A stretch of DNA of 64,000 bases, from NCBI GenBank assembly GCA_030704615.1, contig CM060734.1:56314042-56378041 (forward strand). Direction: 5' to 3'. This document shows positions 42,750-53,783 of the stretch, piece after piece; within the stretch, counting starts at the first letter, position 1, and every line of letters begins with the position of its first letter. The notes beneath the pieces are model-generated. The model ran no database searches and was not told the DNA's origin. It saw nothing but the letters and a program-made list of their open reading frames with translations. The translations under genes and the position numbers were made by a program. The stretch comes from Takakia lepidozioides. Lineage: Eukaryota > Streptophyta > Takakiopsida > Takakiales > Takakiaceae.

Positions 42750-44449
42750 TGTGCGGTCTATTCTTTAAAAAGTTAATTTTCTAAAACTTACACCACTTTT
42801 TCACTGCACAGCGCAGGGGTCCCGTTGTTTGAAAAGTCAAACTAAGGCATTTAAGGGTTAATTGTCGTCCCTGAATTAGTTTCAATTGTGATTTCATTGT
42901 ATCATTCAAATACAAGGTACTTCTACTTGTGCACCATCGCGGGAAGAGTACAGCTCTAGTACAGACTACAGTCAGACTAGAGGCCGGGTTCTAACGTGGT
43001 CCACCCCCTCCTCTGCAAAGGCGAATGGAACATAGGCCATGCCCCTCTGACCTCCCTGGTTTTGTTCCATCTGGCTCTTGGACAATGTAGATGCAGTCAG
43101 GCTTTGATGTCCCGGTTGCCCAGGACGCCCCGGTTCCATGGGAACACAGCCATGACATTGATCCATCCTCTGAGCTCAGGCATCTAGAAAAAATTACTCA
43201 GCCACAACTGAACTAGAGTACCTGGACAGGCTTTTGTTAGGCTAGTATGGCATGTATACGATGAACTGAGGTACGGGACAAGTGGATCCCCCACCTCCCC
43301 CTCCCTCTCTTCTGCTGTGTGTGTGAGAGAATCATTCTAACATGATTGGGGTTTTTCCTGGTGAGGGTTTTGTCCTTCACCCAACTTGCAGGGTAACGTT
43401 TTCCCTCACAGGTTTTTTCGTCCCTCTCATTCGGATGCAATGAATAGATAGATATATTAGGATTGCCATTGGTTTGGTTGGGTTTGGATTTGGCTTGGGG
43501 GATGATTCTCGCTACTGGTGGCATGGGCGACCTTTACATATGCGAAGGCTGAAGCCCGGGATTCGACCTTGAAACGGATTCATTTTGTCACTATGTTTAA
43601 CGATAAAGAGGCTGAACCGTTGGGGCATGTGGGGATTGGTATATGGCGTGAGCACCAAAAAAACACCACGTGAGCATGATCCACAGTTATGGGGGTGATA
43701 TGTATGCCAGCGGAAATACATATAATAGACGGACATAGGATCTTTCTGCGTTAATAGGGTCTACATGGTGTGTAAACATAATCTTAAACATATAGAATGA
43801 GCTTGAAAGGGAGAAACCCAAAGAAAAATTAAAAACCAAACCCCAATTTCGCCGACGAAACCCAAGTTTTGCTGCAAAAACCCAAGATGTGTTACCCTTT
43901 TTTTGGGTGGTTCTTGGGGATGTTCTGCACACAATGTTTTACCAAATGTCACATTATTTATGTTTGCTGATCTTTGAGTTCTGGCAAATATGTTTGTGGG
44001 TCTTTGCGCTCACTAGAGTTAAGCTTTGGACAATTAATTTCTCTTCGCGTGACCAGATAGTTTCGTATTTTTTATTTTTCCGCGAGAGCACATTTTGGTT
44101 TTGCTAGCGCATATTCTCCGGATTCTTGGGGAGTATGTTAAATATGCCTATGTGCTCACGCTACCCAACCTCGGGCATGTTAGTTGGTTCTCTTATTTTA
44201 GCAAATGGACTTGTCTCTAGGGGCCTGATTTGTGAGCTGTCGCTCCCAGGTGTTTCCCTTTTGAAAAAAAAAAGACTTGAAAAACATATCAAACTTTGAA
44301 AACAAGTGTTGGTGCTTGTGCTTACGTTGGGATGGTCACCGTCTCGCACCTTTTTTTGTTTTCTTTCTCTAACACAGTGCTTGGGTGATTCCGCAGCAGC
44401 TACTGAAAGAGTTGTGGTCCAGTCGTCCAGTCGGGCTGCTGAAGGTACA
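42750..44449. other. Intergenic, upstream of the membrane protein gene
   Basis: No coding region recognised. A pyrimidine tract ending CTCTAACACAG at about 44,378 looks like a splice acceptor in frame with the downstream gene, so a non-coding or short coding 5' exon may lie further left. No clear TATA box found. Confidence 0.4.
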
Positions 44450-45436
44450 ATGGCTGTTCGCTTAGCAAAGGCAGTGCCCATGGTGGCACTGGGAGTGTCC
44501 ACATGGTACGTGCTTTTCAAAGATTCAGAAGAAGCTATGGCTGGGTTTGGGAAAGACTGTCCCGGTATAGTCTCCTACAGCTGGCGGTTAGGAACTGAAC
44601 GAGTTGATAGATTCATATGCATACTGGTTCTGTTTTTTGAGAGGACGATTGCCAGTCACGAAGGACAGTGGATTGCGGGTTATATCTTGTCGCTGTTGAT
44701 GTCAGTGTTTGCGTTCATGGCGGTAGAGGGGTCTCGCTACAGGTCCGGGTGGGTGCTCTCCCTCACCCCATTATTCGCTCTCCTCTTTCAAGTGCTGGGA
44801 ATCTCGGTGGTGGTGCCCGCAGCCTGGCTACCCGTGTACTTTCTATACGGCTCTGGAGATCGTTCAGTTGAGCAAGTATGGACTAGGAAAATTTCGGTGC
44901 AGCGCGTGGTGGCCATAGCCTTCTTCTTGCTATTTGTTCAAATCACCATCTTGGGCATGTTCTTCCCCTTTGAGAGACTGGGGACTGAGATTGCAATATT
45001 GGGTTTTCAATTCTCGCCCCTGCTGGTCCCATTTCTCTGGTTACCGTTCAGGACCACCGAAAAAACCATGATAATGCGCGGACACAAGGGAGTCATCGCT
45101 CTCCATCTCCTCCAAGCTGGAGCAGGTCTAGTCTGGCAATTGACTGCAATTCTGTATGCGGTGCGAGAGCCACAACTGCCTTGGAAGGTCGTCCAGATCC
45201 TGCTTTCCTACAAGACACATGAATGGGTCCTCTACTTTCTAATTGTTGATGCGCTGGTTCTCTTTCTCGCATTCTTTTACTTATCAGTAGTGGAAGATGG
45301 GATTCTCGTGGGTTTGTTAGTGACTTTGGGGGCGGTGGCTCTGGGGCCCTCGTTTGCCCTATCTGCTTACTTCGTGTATAGAGAACAGCGAATATCTGAG
45401 GCCGTGGTCCAGTTCAATCGGAAAAAGAGTAAATGA
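44450..45436 (+). CDS. Multi-pass membrane protein, fungal-like uncharacterised family
   Basis: 328 residues from the first ATG (MAVRLAKAVPM) to TGA; no introns within. The open frame continues upstream without an ATG, so an additional 5' exon joined at the acceptor near 44,378 is possible. By eye there are eight or nine hydrophobic segments, about residues 5-25, 58-72, 84-105, 112-150, 165-188, 195-220, 235-258, 270-295 and 300-325. Conserved-looking features are FGKDCPGIVSYS and the VDRFICILVLFFERT segment, followed by an AVEGSRYRSGW turn. This pattern (Cys-containing loop, Asp before a Cys/Leu-rich helix, Glu-x-x-Arg) resembles uncharacterised integral membrane proteins I know from filamentous fungi; that is recollection, not a search. 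Function unknown. The frame is intact amid decayed neighbours, suggesting it is maintained. Confidence 0.75.
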   Translation: MAVRLAKAVPMVALGVSTWYVLFKDSEEAMAGFGKDCPGIVSYSWRLGTERVDRFICILVLFFERTIASHEGQWIAGYILSLLMSVFAFMAVEGSRYRSGWVLSLTPLFALLFQVLGISVVVPAAWLPVYFLYGSGDRSVEQVWTRKISVQRVVAIAFFLLFVQITILGMFFPFERLGTEIAILGFQFSPLLVPFLWLPFRTTEKTMIMRGHKGVIALHLLQAGAGLVWQLTAILYAVREPQLPWKVVQILLSYKTHEWVLYFLIVDALVLFLAFFYLSVVEDGILVGLLVTLGAVALGPSFALSAYFVYREQRISEAVVQFNRKKSK

Positions 45437-45961
45437 AGGGCTTCAAAGTGATAAATTCCCATATGTATCAAACAAGTCTCTGTTTACAAGTGCTTCCAAG
45501 CTTGAAAGACTAATTTCTGACATGAACTAAATTTTGTAAGGTGTGCGGCCCGAAGAGATGGAATCAACTTTCAATGGCCACCGAAAACGTAAAAGAAACA
45601 GAGAGGGCACTAGAAAACGAGGTTTGAAGTGTGTGGAGACAGTTTCATTTCCCAGCAAAGGAGACCATAGTCAAATCCGACACATTCTATACGTGCTAAC
45701 TGCCTTGGGGAAACTGACAGTCAGCTTGCAACATGGAAGAATGGTGCAAAGTCAGGCATCTTGATGTGGTTATGTGCCTTTAGGACCAGTTTGCTGCAAC
45801 TTGGTCCAAGGTTTCTTTGGTCTTGGTCCCTAGTCTAAAGTGGCCCTTATAGCAAACCTACATGAGGGGACTATACAACCGCCCTTTACCGTGGGCCTTA
45901 AGCACCGTGTGCCTAATATGTAAGGCTAGGGCAGCTTTAATATTATTTGTATTTATGGGAA
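45437..45961. other. 3' flank of the membrane protein gene
   Basis: A small basic ORF (45,543-45,764) lies immediately downstream but has no recognisable domain and probably belongs to the 3' untranslated region. Nothing else seen. Confidence 0.4.
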
Positions 45962-46485
45962 ATACCGTCCCGGCCCAACCATTTAGGCGATAATTAATTC
46001 AACTTTGAAAGTGCCTAACGCGATTTGGGAATTTTTCAAATTTTGGCCTAATTGCACGGAAACTATGGGACCAAAGTGCCTAATTCCTGAAAATTCGAGA
46101 AAAAAACTTTCAAGCCTTTTCTCATGTTGTTTGTAGTAAGATGAAAATTTCATTGAACAAAAATCAATACAAACATATGCGTGCGAAAATATCTTCCTAC
46201 AAATCCCAATCTATTTGTGAGAGCTCCATGGGGTGCAAGCTGGGAGGAGAATTGAGCTGGGCCTATTGGCAGGGGACAAGGGGCCATGGGCACTGGGTTT
46301 TTATTTTTTATTTTTATTCTTAGGAAAATCAATTTTTTCTCTTTTCATGTGCCTAATTCAAAAAACTTATAGCATGGAGATGCCTAATGTGAAGATATGG
46401 TTTGAGAAACGTGCCTAAGCAGCCTGTTTGTTTTTTGATAATTATTAGGCGCAAAAATGCCTAAATGGTTGGGCAGGGACGATAT
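45962..46485. mobile_element. MITE-like element with 27-bp terminal inverted repeats
   Basis: The left end ATACCGTCCCGGCCCAACCA at 45,962, continuing to 45,988, is the complement of 46,459-46,485 with two mismatches in 27. The 524-bp interior is AT-rich, has repeated GTGCCTAA/CCTAAT motifs and encodes nothing. Structure fits a non-autonomous DNA transposon; no clear target duplication was found, so the superfamily is not assigned. Confidence 0.7.
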
Positions 46486-46752
46486 GTATCAATAGTTAAA
46501 TGTAAGAATTAATTCATGACACCAACAGTGGATAATGCACATATTGTCGCTGGAGTGTGTGGACAAAGAAATTATTGTTGACGTGATAAAAACATTTAAG
46601 AAAAAATCAAGAATACCAATGATCAGTAGAAATCTTGCTGGTAGTTTTTCTAGGATATGGGGATGGATGTGCGATTGCAATTGACATTAACTAGTATTGA
46701 GTTCTTTGCATATATTTTCAAGGACATAGAGAAGAAGTCATGTTCAAAGATG

Positions 46753-46790
<38 letters not shown>

Positions 46791-47997
46791 TATACAGATA
46801 ACGGTCCGAGAGAGACCTAAAATTTTATTTCATGAGGAAAAGTAACCTCACATGACATGCCATGGAGGCTGATGAAAGGGACGCCGCCCAGCTATATATT
46901 TCTATACATGACAAAGAGTATGTTTGTTGGAAAGACATTGATTAATGACATTGTAATATCATGAATTTTGCATGAGAAAAATGAAACTCAATAATATAAA
47001 GTTTGATGATTGGATGAATTGATGACCACAAAACATAAGGTGATAAGAATATGATATAGTATCTTGTAATGTATGAGCAATTTTTTTTATTCAATGTGTG
47101 ACATCATATCAAAAAGCGGCTTCAATAGAAATATAAATGTCTAAACTATTTATAAATTAGTGGGCTCTGAAGCCAGATTCCCGCTCCACTAGTGATTCAT
47201 CTTCCTCAGTAGTGAAAGCTAGGTAAGTCGTAAGTAGCTCAGGAGGAAGGAACCAATACCAAAAGACTTTCGACATCCTATCTCAAATCTTCATGACTGC
47301 GCCTCAACAACTCCGTTGTACAACTCTCAAACCCACCATTCATCCACATTAATTGAAGACCAGGTTTAAATAGAAATCCTAATCCTAAGCAGACCAGTCA
47401 GTTGGCAAGTGTCCATTTGTTTCCTAAATCTCCAACCAAATGCCATAATAAATAAACTCCCAACAAGGCCAACTCTTAAATAAACTACATGTTAACATAA
47501 TTTGCAAGTCACAAGCTGATTACAAGTATGCCAATAGTGTTTAGTGCTAAGTATCCCAACAATAAATCTATCATCCATTCATGAGAATAAAACAATGCAA
47601 AGAATCAAACCTTTCTAAGGGCTCATATATATATCAGAACAGGGGACAAAGGCCCTGGTTTAATTTTATTAAGATTATTGAAGGGAAAAACATTAAAACC
47701 CTTAAAGGCACACGGCCGCCATAAGGCTCTAATGCACGGCAAGCCGTGACGGATACCCCGAAGTACATTGACTACCTTGCAAAGCAAAGGAAGGGAACAA
47801 CCAGAATGCAAAATTCCGTGAGACATATACTGAGAACGTATAACAAGTTCAACCTAGAGGCAGTTTCTAGGCTAAGCAGGTCCAGAGTAACTATTGAAGC
47901 TACTGTACTTAGAGCCAGGAAGGGCGAGGCATCTCCATCATATCCTTGAAAATAAACCAGATAGCTTGAAGGAGAAATCATTGAAGGGGAAAACAGT
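46486..47997. other. AT-rich intergenic DNA
   Basis: No gene recognised. Contains the (TA)/(CA) microsatellite at 46,752. The right part (47,820-47,990) abuts the truncated LTR of chromovirus copy 2. Confidence 0.5.
46752..46792. repeat. Compound (TA)n(CA)n microsatellite
   Basis: About 20 bp of TA repeats followed directly by about 20 bp of CA repeats. Likely polymorphic. Confidence 0.95.
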
Positions 47998-48425
47998 CAG
48001 TCTGGAAACTGGACAACTGGAAACAGGGCTAGGGTACTGGGAACTGGGCTGGAATACTGGGAACTGGAAACAAGAGTAGCTTCAACTGGTGTTGAGACTG
48101 AAGAGTATCCAGTCTCGCCTTATATATATACTGTCTACTAAGAAGCTTCTCTTATGGAGGTTTCTTGCTGGAGAAGTTTCCAAGATTAAACAAAGGTTTC
48201 TTGATGGAGAAGCTTCCTTCAATAAATGACGTATCTTGATGGAGAAGTTTCATCCAAAACAAGCTTCCTGAACAGTTTCCCAAGTTACTCTTGGTAATTT
48301 GGTAAACTCCCAGTAACTTGGTAAGTAATGATAAATCATGGTAACTTTCGGTAACATGGTAACTTGATACCTTGGTAACTTCTGGTATTTATTTTGGTAA
48401 GTTCCTCTGGGCCATGTCCGTGACA
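47998..48425 (-). repeat. 3' LTR of chromovirus copy 2, truncated
   Basis: Begins TGTCACGGACATGGCCC at 48,425 and matches the 5' LTR to about 47,998, after which similarity ends. Roughly the last 190 bp (U5 side) is missing compared with 52,389-53,003. Confidence 0.8.
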
Positions 48426-48742
48426 TCACCCCATCCTCTAGCGCCGAATTCCGAAGCAGTTAAATCTAGGACTTGCTTAGAGTTAGAGAAAATCCAAAAT
48501 CCGGCGAATGATACTTGCAAAGTATTCGGTTCTTCGTTCTTAATTGATGTTGAAGGTCGAGAGAGTCGGAACGGCTGATCTGGTAGCTAGATATGGAGTC
48601 TTCACCTTGAAGCTAACTTGGCTGACATCATCATTGTGACGTCTAATTGACGTGTAGCTTGGGGCTTAGCTGGATATCGTTAATGAAACTTTTGGACTTT
48701 GTCAGATGCATTGGCGAGGTTGGATGAAGGTTCCCACGTTCG

Positions 48743-48943
48743 TTAGCTGATGTCGTAGCCTTTCCAATGTACGAAACACTCAAGACGTTTATTCTTGATG
48801 CGAGAGTCTAAGACTTCGTCGACTTCATACTCAATTTCCTGATTAACTTCGATTGGTGGAGATGGTACGGAGACTCTCTCTGGAATATTCGATGGATGAT
48901 ACAACTCCAATAATGAAACATGAAAGATTGGATGGATACGCAT
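48743..48943 (-). pseudogene. Chromodomain at the end of integrase
   Basis: [20 protein letters not shown] then HWKGYDIS matches the chromodomain core (aromatic Tyr at the start, Trp-Lys-Gly-Tyr). In chromoviruses this domain steers integration to histone-marked chromatin. It lies in the 3' part of pol of copy 2, preceded by [15 protein letters not shown], the typical linker. Confidence 0.9.
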
Positions 48944-49138
48944 ACTTCGTGGGAGTTCAAGTCGAAAACTGACTGGATTTATTTGTCGAATAATTTTGAA
49001 TGGTCCCAGGCGTTAATAATCCAACTTCCTTAATGGTCGCAAGGTTTGTATGTTCCGTCGAAGAAGCCACACACGATCTCCGACCTTGAACTGGGGTTGG
49101 AGTTGGCGACGTTGATCTGCATACTCCTTGTATTGTTT

Positions 49139-49834
49139 TTAAGCTTCTGCGAGGTGGAATGTAAGCTCTTTGTGAAATATCGTAGCAAGATAAGTAGCAA
49201 GGTTTTCTGCAGCAGGGCCTCCAACAGTCTTCATATGGAAAGGGTTTGCTCGAGGATGATGACCATAATTGGAGAAAAATGGAGTTTGTTTGGTCGAAAA
49301 ATGTATAGTGTTGTTGTAGACAAACTTAGCCAATGACAGAAGGTCCGTCCAATTATCTTGGTGATAATTTATCGTTCAGTGAAGATACTGCTCCAAAATC
49401 TGGTTTACACGTTCGGTTTGACCATCAGTCTGTGGATGATTAGTTGTAGAGAGGTTGATCTTAGTATCCAATATGTGAAATAATCCCCTCCAGAAATTTG
49501 ATATGAACTGTGGTTCTCGATCAGATACGATGTCTTTCGGGAGACCATGAATGCGGTAGATATTATTGAGGAAGAGTCTTGCAGTTTTCTCGCCGGTAAC
49601 TGTCTTATTACATGAAATAAAATGTGTCATCTTCGTAAAATGATCCACAATAACAAGGATTGAATCAGTGGTTTTGGAAATTGGAAGATCCGTAATAAAG
49701 TCCATAGACACGGACGACCATGGACCCTTGGGAATGGGTAATGGTTGAAGAAGGCCGTAAGGTCGATGTCGTGGTCCCTTCGCTCTAGCACACGTGTCGC
49801 AAGATTTTATAAATTCTTTCACGAGTTTCCACAT
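49139..49834 (-). pseudogene. Chromovirus integrase core
   Basis: CDTCARAKGPRH (end of the zinc-binding domain), MDFITDLPIS (first catalytic Asp), DIVSDREPQF (second Asp), HPQTDGQTERVNQ (Glu). A stop or frameshift near 49,375 separates the core from the C-terminal part beginning AKFVYNNTIHFSTKQTPF. Integrase inserts the cDNA into the genome. Confidence 0.9.
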
Positions 49835-49860
49835 CTATGGCCACCAATAATCCCTGGATA

Positions 49861-51586
49861 TTAATTCCATTGTTTTGTTGAAACCGAAATGTCCTGTAGC
49901 CGGAAGATCATGACATGTGGATTGTCTCGAGGTCGATTTAGTTGACTTCGTAGTGTCACGGCAAATTGGTCGCTTTTCAGTGCTTCCTGGATCTTCTTTA
50001 TGATCTCTACATCATCATAAGTGGACATGGATAGCATATTCACTTGGAAATTTGTTGGTTTCAAGATGATGGATTTCTGTTGGTCAAAAGCTGCATCCCC
50101 TTCTTTTGACGCAAGATACGATCGTCGAAAAAAAGTATCTGGTTTTCCTTGAAGATGTCCTGGTCGGTAGGTAATAACAAAATCAAACCTTGCTAGTGAC
50201 ATACTCCATTTCGCTTGACGTCGATTCAAAACACGAGCACTCATGAAATACTCGAGGTTTTTGTGATCGGTGTAGACTGTGACCTGATGTTTAGCTCCCT
50301 CCAATAGATGACACCACTCCTCAAAAACATCAATAATCGCTAGAAGTTCTTTGTCATGGATTTCATGATTGATCTCCGTAACGAAAAATTTGCGAGAACG
50401 AAAACCAATAGGGTAAAGTCGGCCATCTGTACCGTATTGAGAGAGTACCGCGTCAAGTGCAAAGTCCGATGCATCTGTTTCCAAAAAGAATGGTTTAGAT
50501 GGGTTTGCATGTACCAGTGTTGGAGCCGTTGTAAATACCTGCTTCAGCCTTTCAAATGTTTGGTCAGCCTTCTCGTCCCATACAAATTTGTTTTTCCCTG
50601 TGAGTCGTGTCAATGGTGCATCAATTTTGGAGTAGTTTTTTATGAAGATTCTATATAAATTGACAAATCCTAGAAAACATTGTACATCTCGAACCGAAGT
50701 TGGTTTAATCCACTCGATGATGGTTTGTATTTTCTTCTGATCCATAAAGACTCATTTGTCGGAAATAAACCCAAAAATTCGACTTCAAATTGGTGGAAAA
50801 GACATTTTTCCAACTTGACATATAGTCTTTTTTCCCTCAATTTATCAAGGACAAGGCGTATATGGCGACCATGTTCTTCTTCATTCTGTGAAAATATCAA
50901 AATGTCGTCCAAATAGATGACTACAAAGTCATCTAAAAATTCTCGAAAGATGTCATTCATCATGTGTTGAAAAATTGCTGGAGCATTTGTAAGACCAAAA
51001 GACATAACACTGTATTCAAAATGTCCGTACGTTGTGCGAAAAGCAGTCTTCCATTCGTCTCCTTCTTTAATTCGTACAAGGTTGTAAGCTCCTCTCAAAT
51101 CGATCTTTGTGAAAAATTTGCTCGTCCAAGGTGTTCCAGGAGTCTGGAAATCAGCGGTAATGGGTAACGATTTTTTATAATGACTTTGTTGAGCCCACGA
51201 TAGTCCACACACATGCGTAACGATCCGTCCTTCTACTTCACAAATAAGATAGGTGCTCCCGCGGGTGATTTCGAATGTCGAATGAAATTCTTTGACAAAT
51301 TTTCATCAATGTATTCGCGTAAAGTAGCCAGCTCCGTCTGAGATAAATTGTAGATTGGGCCGAATAGTGGTTGAGCTTCTTTTTGCAACTCAATTGCATA
51401 ATCATAAGGTCGATGTTCTGGCAACATGTCTGCATTTTTCTTCTCGAAGACATCCTTGAAATCTTGATATTGAGTGGGTATTGTCGGAGTACCTTGGTCT
51501 GTTGTGGTTTTGATCGGAGTTGCATAAAGTGCAAATGTCGCATATTTCTTCGTAGCTCTCATGAAGGCTCTAGCTCCAAGAAACAT
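49861..51586 (-). pseudogene. Chromovirus reverse transcriptase and RNase H
   Basis: [36 protein letters not shown], catalytic [13 protein letters not shown]. RNase H: ETDASDFALDAVLSQYG, HDKELLAIIDVFEEW, VYTDHKNLEYF. A 5-bp loss and an in-frame TGA sit between RT and RNase H near 50,755-50,785, and a frameshift lies near 51,220. The RT catalytic Asp pair is intact. Confidence 0.9.
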
Positions 51587-51709
51587 GGGTTGAATACCTT
51601 TGGTACTTTTGCATTTTTGTCTTGCCGAAATTTTTTGTGGTCGTCAGTCGATGTCAGGATTATGAAGTACAAACCAGGGAAGTCCAAAGATCACATGATT
51701 CGTTGGAGA

Positions 51710-51946
51710 CTAGATGTCATTGAAAACAATCTGTGATGCTTGATTTTTAAACTTCATTTCAAGGGGTCGAGTTTCATGGTCAATATCTCCTGATGCTAAC
51801 GGTCGTCCATCGATGACTTCAACAGGGGCCGATAATTTCTTTCTTACGAACGTTAAATTGTGTTGCTTCGCAAAGTCTTTCTCAATAAAACACACTGAAG
51901 CGTTCGAGTCCAAAAGTGCTTTTACGGAGATATCTCGATTTTGCAT
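51710..51946 (-). pseudogene. Chromovirus aspartic protease
   Basis: ALLDSNASVCFIEKDFAKQ: the expected catalytic D-S-G is D-S-N here, so this copy would be inactive. The flap-side sequence VEVIDGRPLASGDI is present. Confidence 0.8.
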
Positions 51947-52388
51947 CCTGATCTTTACTGGAACTGTAAAACAAGATACACGGTCTGGAGGTAGAAAAAG
52001 ATTTTATTTTTTTTAAGGAATTTGGGGGGTCCAGCCGCGTGGTCCCTACTATGACTGGACATCTTTATTTTCCGACCTCCTCGTATCGAACACTTGAGTT
52101 GTGCCCCGAGCTTTGAATCTTCTCTTGTTGGGGCAGTTTAATGTTATGTGATCATCTTCTTCGCAATAAAGACATAATGCATTTGAGCGCCGTCTTTTGT
52201 TTTTCTTGTGGCGTCAATGGCTTGAAGCGGACAGCATCAATCTGCATATGATCATTACCGGATGTCTGATGGATCGTTGTGTTTGGTTCTTGCAATCTGG
52301 AGCTGAAGACTCTACAATGTGGCGACCATTTCCGCAAATGTGTCTTCCATCTTAACTAACTAAGGAACAAACTTCAGTCTCGCCAAAC

Positions 52389-53003
52389 TATCAAGAACGA
52401 GAACATGATTGAACACAAACAAGAGATTAGACTAGAAGTACAAGACTATGCAAGAAGTCAAGGTCGGCGTGGTCGTATGCACGATGAGTGAATATAAATC
52501 AAGGCGATTTTTATAACAATGAACAAGGGTACAAGATATTGGAACGCGACTTGAATACTGGAATGCTGGAAACTGGACTGGAGTACCAGATACTGGAAAC
52601 TGGGCTAACGTACTGGGAACTGGACTGGAATACTGGGAACTAGAAACAAGAGCTCCAACTGGTGTTGGCGAGATTGAAGAGTGTTCAGTCTCGCCTCCTA
52701 TATATACTGGCTACTAAGAAGCTTCCCTAAGAAGCTTCCCATATGGAGGTTTCTTGCTAGAGAAGTTTCCAAGATTAAACAAAAGTTTATTGATTGAGAA
52801 GTTTCCTTAAAGGAGGTATCTTTTATGGAGAAGTTTCTTCCAAAGCAAGCTTCCTGAGCAGTTTCCCAAGTTACTCTTGGTAATTTGGGAAACTCCCGGT
52901 AACTTGGTAAATTATGATAAATCATGGTAACTTTCAATAACTTGGTAACTTGATAACTTCTAGTATTTACTCTGGTAAGTTCCTCTGGGCTATGTCCGTG
53001 ACA
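52389..53003 (-). repeat. 5' LTR of chromovirus copy 2
   Basis: 615 bp, TGTCACGG at 53,003 to TTGATA at 52,389. Immediately beyond 53,003 the opposite-strand LTR fragment of copy 3 begins. Confidence 0.85.
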
Positions 53004-53215
53004 GTTTCCAGTATCTGGTACTCCCGTCCAGTTTCCAATATTCCAGTATTCAAGTCGTGTTCCAATATCTTGTACCCTTGTTCATTGTTATAAAGATCGT
53101 CTTGATTCCTATTTACTCATCGTGCATACGGCCACGCCGACCTTGACTTCTTGCCTGGTCTTGTACCTCTAGTCTGATCTCTTGTTTGTGTTCAGTCATG
53201 TTTTCATCCTTGATA
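53004..53215 (+). repeat. Partial LTR of chromovirus copy 3
   Basis: Matches the downstream (U5-side) part of the LTRs at 31,833-32,415 and 52,389-53,003 in inverse orientation; begins abruptly at 53,004 next to the start of the copy 2 LTR. Confidence 0.85.
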
Positions 53216-53270
53216 GTTTGGTGAGACTAAAGTTTGTTCCTTAGTTAGTTAAGATGGAAGGCAAATTTGC

Positions 53271-53448
53271 GGCACCATGTTCATATAATCCACCGCTACA
53301 TTCCCAATAAACCGCACTTGGACACACTGTCTCTGTTGACACAAAACACGAAATACAATATAATCACTTGTTAAAATAAGAGTCGAGCCAGGGGCACCCC
53401 AGCACGTCGGCCATCTCCTGACTGCCACTCCGGCCTGTAGGATGTCAT
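53271..53448. repeat. Foreign segment inside gag of copy 3
   Basis: After ATGGAAGGCAAATTTGCGG the family sequence stops and resumes about 175 bp later at GAGTCTTCAGTTCTAGATGC. The intervening DNA does not match copies 1 or 2. It may be a small nested insertion, possibly part of another LTR. Confidence 0.6.
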
Positions 53449-53783
53449 TCTAGAGTCTTCAGTTCTAGATGCAAGAACTTTGTGCCTCTACTGCCCAACT
53501 ACAAGCTGATCAGTCTTAAGATTTTGGCAACGCTCTCAACAATTTGTAACAACAAATTTCAGAGTTGAAGGAGTCGAACAATAGATCTTCAACCTTACGA
53601 GTCCCTACTACAACAAATCCTACTGCAACGGTTCCTCCATATCTTCAACATATTACAAAGGAACCAAAGGTCAGCATGCCCGAAACATTTGATGGGACGA
53701 GATCAAGATTTCGCGGTTTTGTTCAACAAGTACGATTGTTCTTACGACTACATCCATAATGCTACCCTGATGAAGGTATTCAA

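Larger units (their letters stand above)
47998..53003 (-). mobile_element. Nearly full-length Ty3/gypsy chromovirus (copy 2)
   Basis: Minus-strand order: 5' LTR (52,389-53,003), gag remnant (start at 52,350), protease (about 51,950-51,650), RT (51,586-50,760), RNase H (50,745-50,100), integrase (49,834-49,139), chromodomain (48,943-48,743), purine-rich tract AGAGGATGGGGTGA just before the 3' LTR (48,425 down to about 47,998, lacking its far end). The middle of gag is deleted: the N-terminal coding start at 52,350 passes after about 60 bp into the NTTIHQTSGND segment. Stops and small deletions interrupt pol. The integrase-plus-chromodomain order places it in the chromovirus branch. Confidence 0.93.

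Noticed and set aside
44306-44449. Upstream extension of the membrane protein
   Set aside because: It would start from GTG and crosses a likely splice acceptor at about 44,378; the first ATG is at 44,450.
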